The notes beneath the pieces were generated by a model. That model was not told the DNA's origin. It did not search any database and saw only the letters and a program-made list of their open reading frames with translations. Position numbers and translations under genes: made by a program. From NCBI GenBank assembly GCA_005885085.1, contig VAXY01000104.1:1-6337 (forward strand): a stretch of 6,337 nucleotides of DNA, given 5' to 3'. Below are positions 5,268 through 6,337 of this stretch, piece after piece. Origin of the DNA: Actinomycetota bacterium (GTDB taxonomy: Bacteria > Actinomycetota > Thermoleophilia > Gaiellales > Gaiellaceae). The number at the start of each line of letters is the position of its first letter. Within the stretch, counting starts at the first letter, position 1.

Positions 5268-6337
5268 ATGCAGGAGATCAAAGAGCAGCCGACCACAGCG
5301 TCGGAGGCAACGGACGGCCTGGCGGCCGCCGCCCTCCGAGCCGAAGCCTGGGCTGGTGAGCCCTTCCTACGGGAGGGCGAAGACCCGGCCCAAGTCCTCG
5401 CGCCCGACACCTCTCGCCGGCGCGCGCTCGACGACGCGCTCGCGGAGATCGAAGCCGGACACCGGGCGCCGTCGCCGGGCTGGAAGGTGCAGTACGGCCT
5501 CATGCTCGGGCTCGAGCGCGTGCTCGCCGAGCAGCGTCCGCATCTCGCGTCCGGCACCGAGCTCCGCCGCCATCAGGTCGACGCGCTCGCCGGGATGCTG
5601 ACCGAGCTGATCGCGTCGCACGAGAAGGAGGCTGCACTGAACGGCAACGGCAACGGGGCCGTCGCCGAGCTCGTTCAGGACGAGGAAGAGCCGGAGGAAG
5701 ATTCCGCGGAGGACGCGCTCGACGAGGAGCCCGAGGAAGAGGACGGGTACACCGGCCCGGATCCCGGTGCGGTGCGGCGCTATCGCTTCCGTCATCCGAC
5801 CGCCTCCGGCAAGACGATCGCGGCCGCGGGGTTCGTCGAGGCGGCGCGCACGCTCGGCGTCCTCATCCTCACGCACCGCCGCCTGCTCGTCTCGCAGTTC
5901 CAGCGCGACCTCACGACGGAGGGTTACGGCGACCGCTTCTCGCCTCCGGTCGAGCGCGGCAAGGAGCCGCTGCGCGGCGGCAATCCGCTGACGATCCAGA
6001 CGTATGCGTGGTTCGCGCGCCACCAGGACACGCTGTCACGCGAGGCATATCAGCTCGTGATCTGCGACGAGGCGCACACCGCACTCGGCGAGAAGACGAG
6101 CGCGGCGATCCGTTCGTTCCCGGAGCCGATCTACATCGGCATGACCGCGACGGAGCAGCTGATCGCGAAGCAGGTCTCGGACGTCTTCCCCGCGTCGGTC
6201 GACGATCTCCCGCTGCAGGACGCGGCGCGGCGCGGGCTGATCGCGCCGCTGCGCTGCCTGCGGGTCCCGCCGGTTGCCGCGATCAACCAGGTCCCGATCG
6301 TCGGCGGCGACTTCGACCAGGAGATCCTGGCCAAAAC
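5268..6337 (+). CDS. DEAD/DEAH-box superfamily 2 helicase, N-terminal part
   Basis: The frame is open from ATG 5268 to the window end (356 codons), so the gene is cut off and the second RecA domain is missing. In order there are an acidic, alanine-rich N-terminus; a Q-motif-like L99-R-R-H-Q103; an Asn-Gly run (125-130); an acidic stretch (about 137-160); motif I P177-T-A-S-G-K182-T183; motif Ia-like LILTHRRLLVSQF; motif II D267-E-A-H270; and motif III-like T293-A-T295. This is an ATP-dependent nucleic-acid translocase of the type III restriction-subunit/UvrB-like SF2 class. Whether it acts on DNA or RNA cannot be told. The protein has no nuclease motif so far. GTG 5235, 11 codons upstream in frame, is an alternative start with GGGG (5222-5225) at 9 nt; neither start has a strong Shine-Dalgarno. 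A promoter lies at 5162-5191. Confidence 0.88.
   Translation, partial: MQEIKEQPTTASEATDGLAAAALRAEAWAGEPFLREGEDPAQVLAPDTSRRRALDDALAEIEAGHRAPSPGWKVQYGLMLGLERVLAEQRPHLASGTELRRHQVDALAGMLTELIASHEKEAALNGNGNGAVAELVQDEEEPEEDSAEDALDEEPEEEDGYTGPDPGAVRRYRFRHPTASGKTIAAAGFVEAARTLGVLILTHRRLLVSQFQRDLTTEGYGDRFSPPVERGKEPLRGGNPLTIQTYAWFARHQDTLSREAYQLVICDEAHTALGEKTSAAIRSFPEPIYIGMTATEQLIAKQVSDVFPASVDDLPLQDAARRGLIAPLRCLRVPPVAAINQVPIVGGDFDQEILAK

Noticed and set aside
3755..5557. A 600-codon minus-strand open frame
   Set aside because: It spans three real plus-strand genes, is Ser/Arg/Ala-rich with no recognisable motif, and reflects codon bias on the coding strand.

Overview
This is a 6.3 kb stretch of GC-rich DNA with dense genes and tiny or negative intergenic gaps. 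The gene content (a PrmC/HemK-like methyltransferase, a thiolase, a two-domain enoyl-CoA hydratase/3-hydroxyacyl-CoA dehydrogenase, a two-unit W-x-[IV]-R-V-E protein and an SF2 helicase) and the protein style suggest a deep-branching actinobacterium, probably class Thermoleophilia (Gaiellales/Solirubrobacterales type). That placement is inferred from recalled family resemblance, not from a search.

Layout. (1) Bases 1-219: the C-terminal end of a GNAT acetyltransferase on the plus strand, entering from outside the window. (2) Bases 187-868, minus strand: a TPR-like helical-repeat gene, convergent with and overlapping the GNAT gene. It is broken in this sequence: a 61-bp block (474-534) identical to an internal piece of the thiolase gene (1844-1904) sits inside it and shifts the frame. 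(3) Bases 880-5173, plus strand: a likely operon of four genes. These are the methyltransferase, then after 10 bp the thiolase (FadA type), then with a 17-bp overlap the FadJ/FadB-type bifunctional enzyme, then with a 1-base TGATG overlap the two-unit protein of unknown function. (4) Bases 5174-5267: a 94-bp gap with a good sigma70-like promoter. (5) Bases 5268 to the end: the N-terminal half of a DEAD/DEAH-box SF2 helicase that runs off the window.

How the genes fit together. The thiolase and the bifunctional enzyme together supply the last three steps of fatty-acid beta-oxidation (hydration, NAD-dependent oxidation, thiolysis). All expected catalytic residues are visible, so both look functional. 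The protein of unknown function is translationally coupled to them. The helicase appears to be its own transcription unit.

The standout observation is the exact 61-bp copy of thiolase coding sequence inside the TPR-like gene. It has no mobile-element hallmarks. It is either a real ectopic templated insertion or replacement that created a pseudogene, or an assembly error; reads across 474-534 would decide. No RNA genes, CRISPR arrays or insertion sequences were seen, and I found no convincing new multi-gene system.
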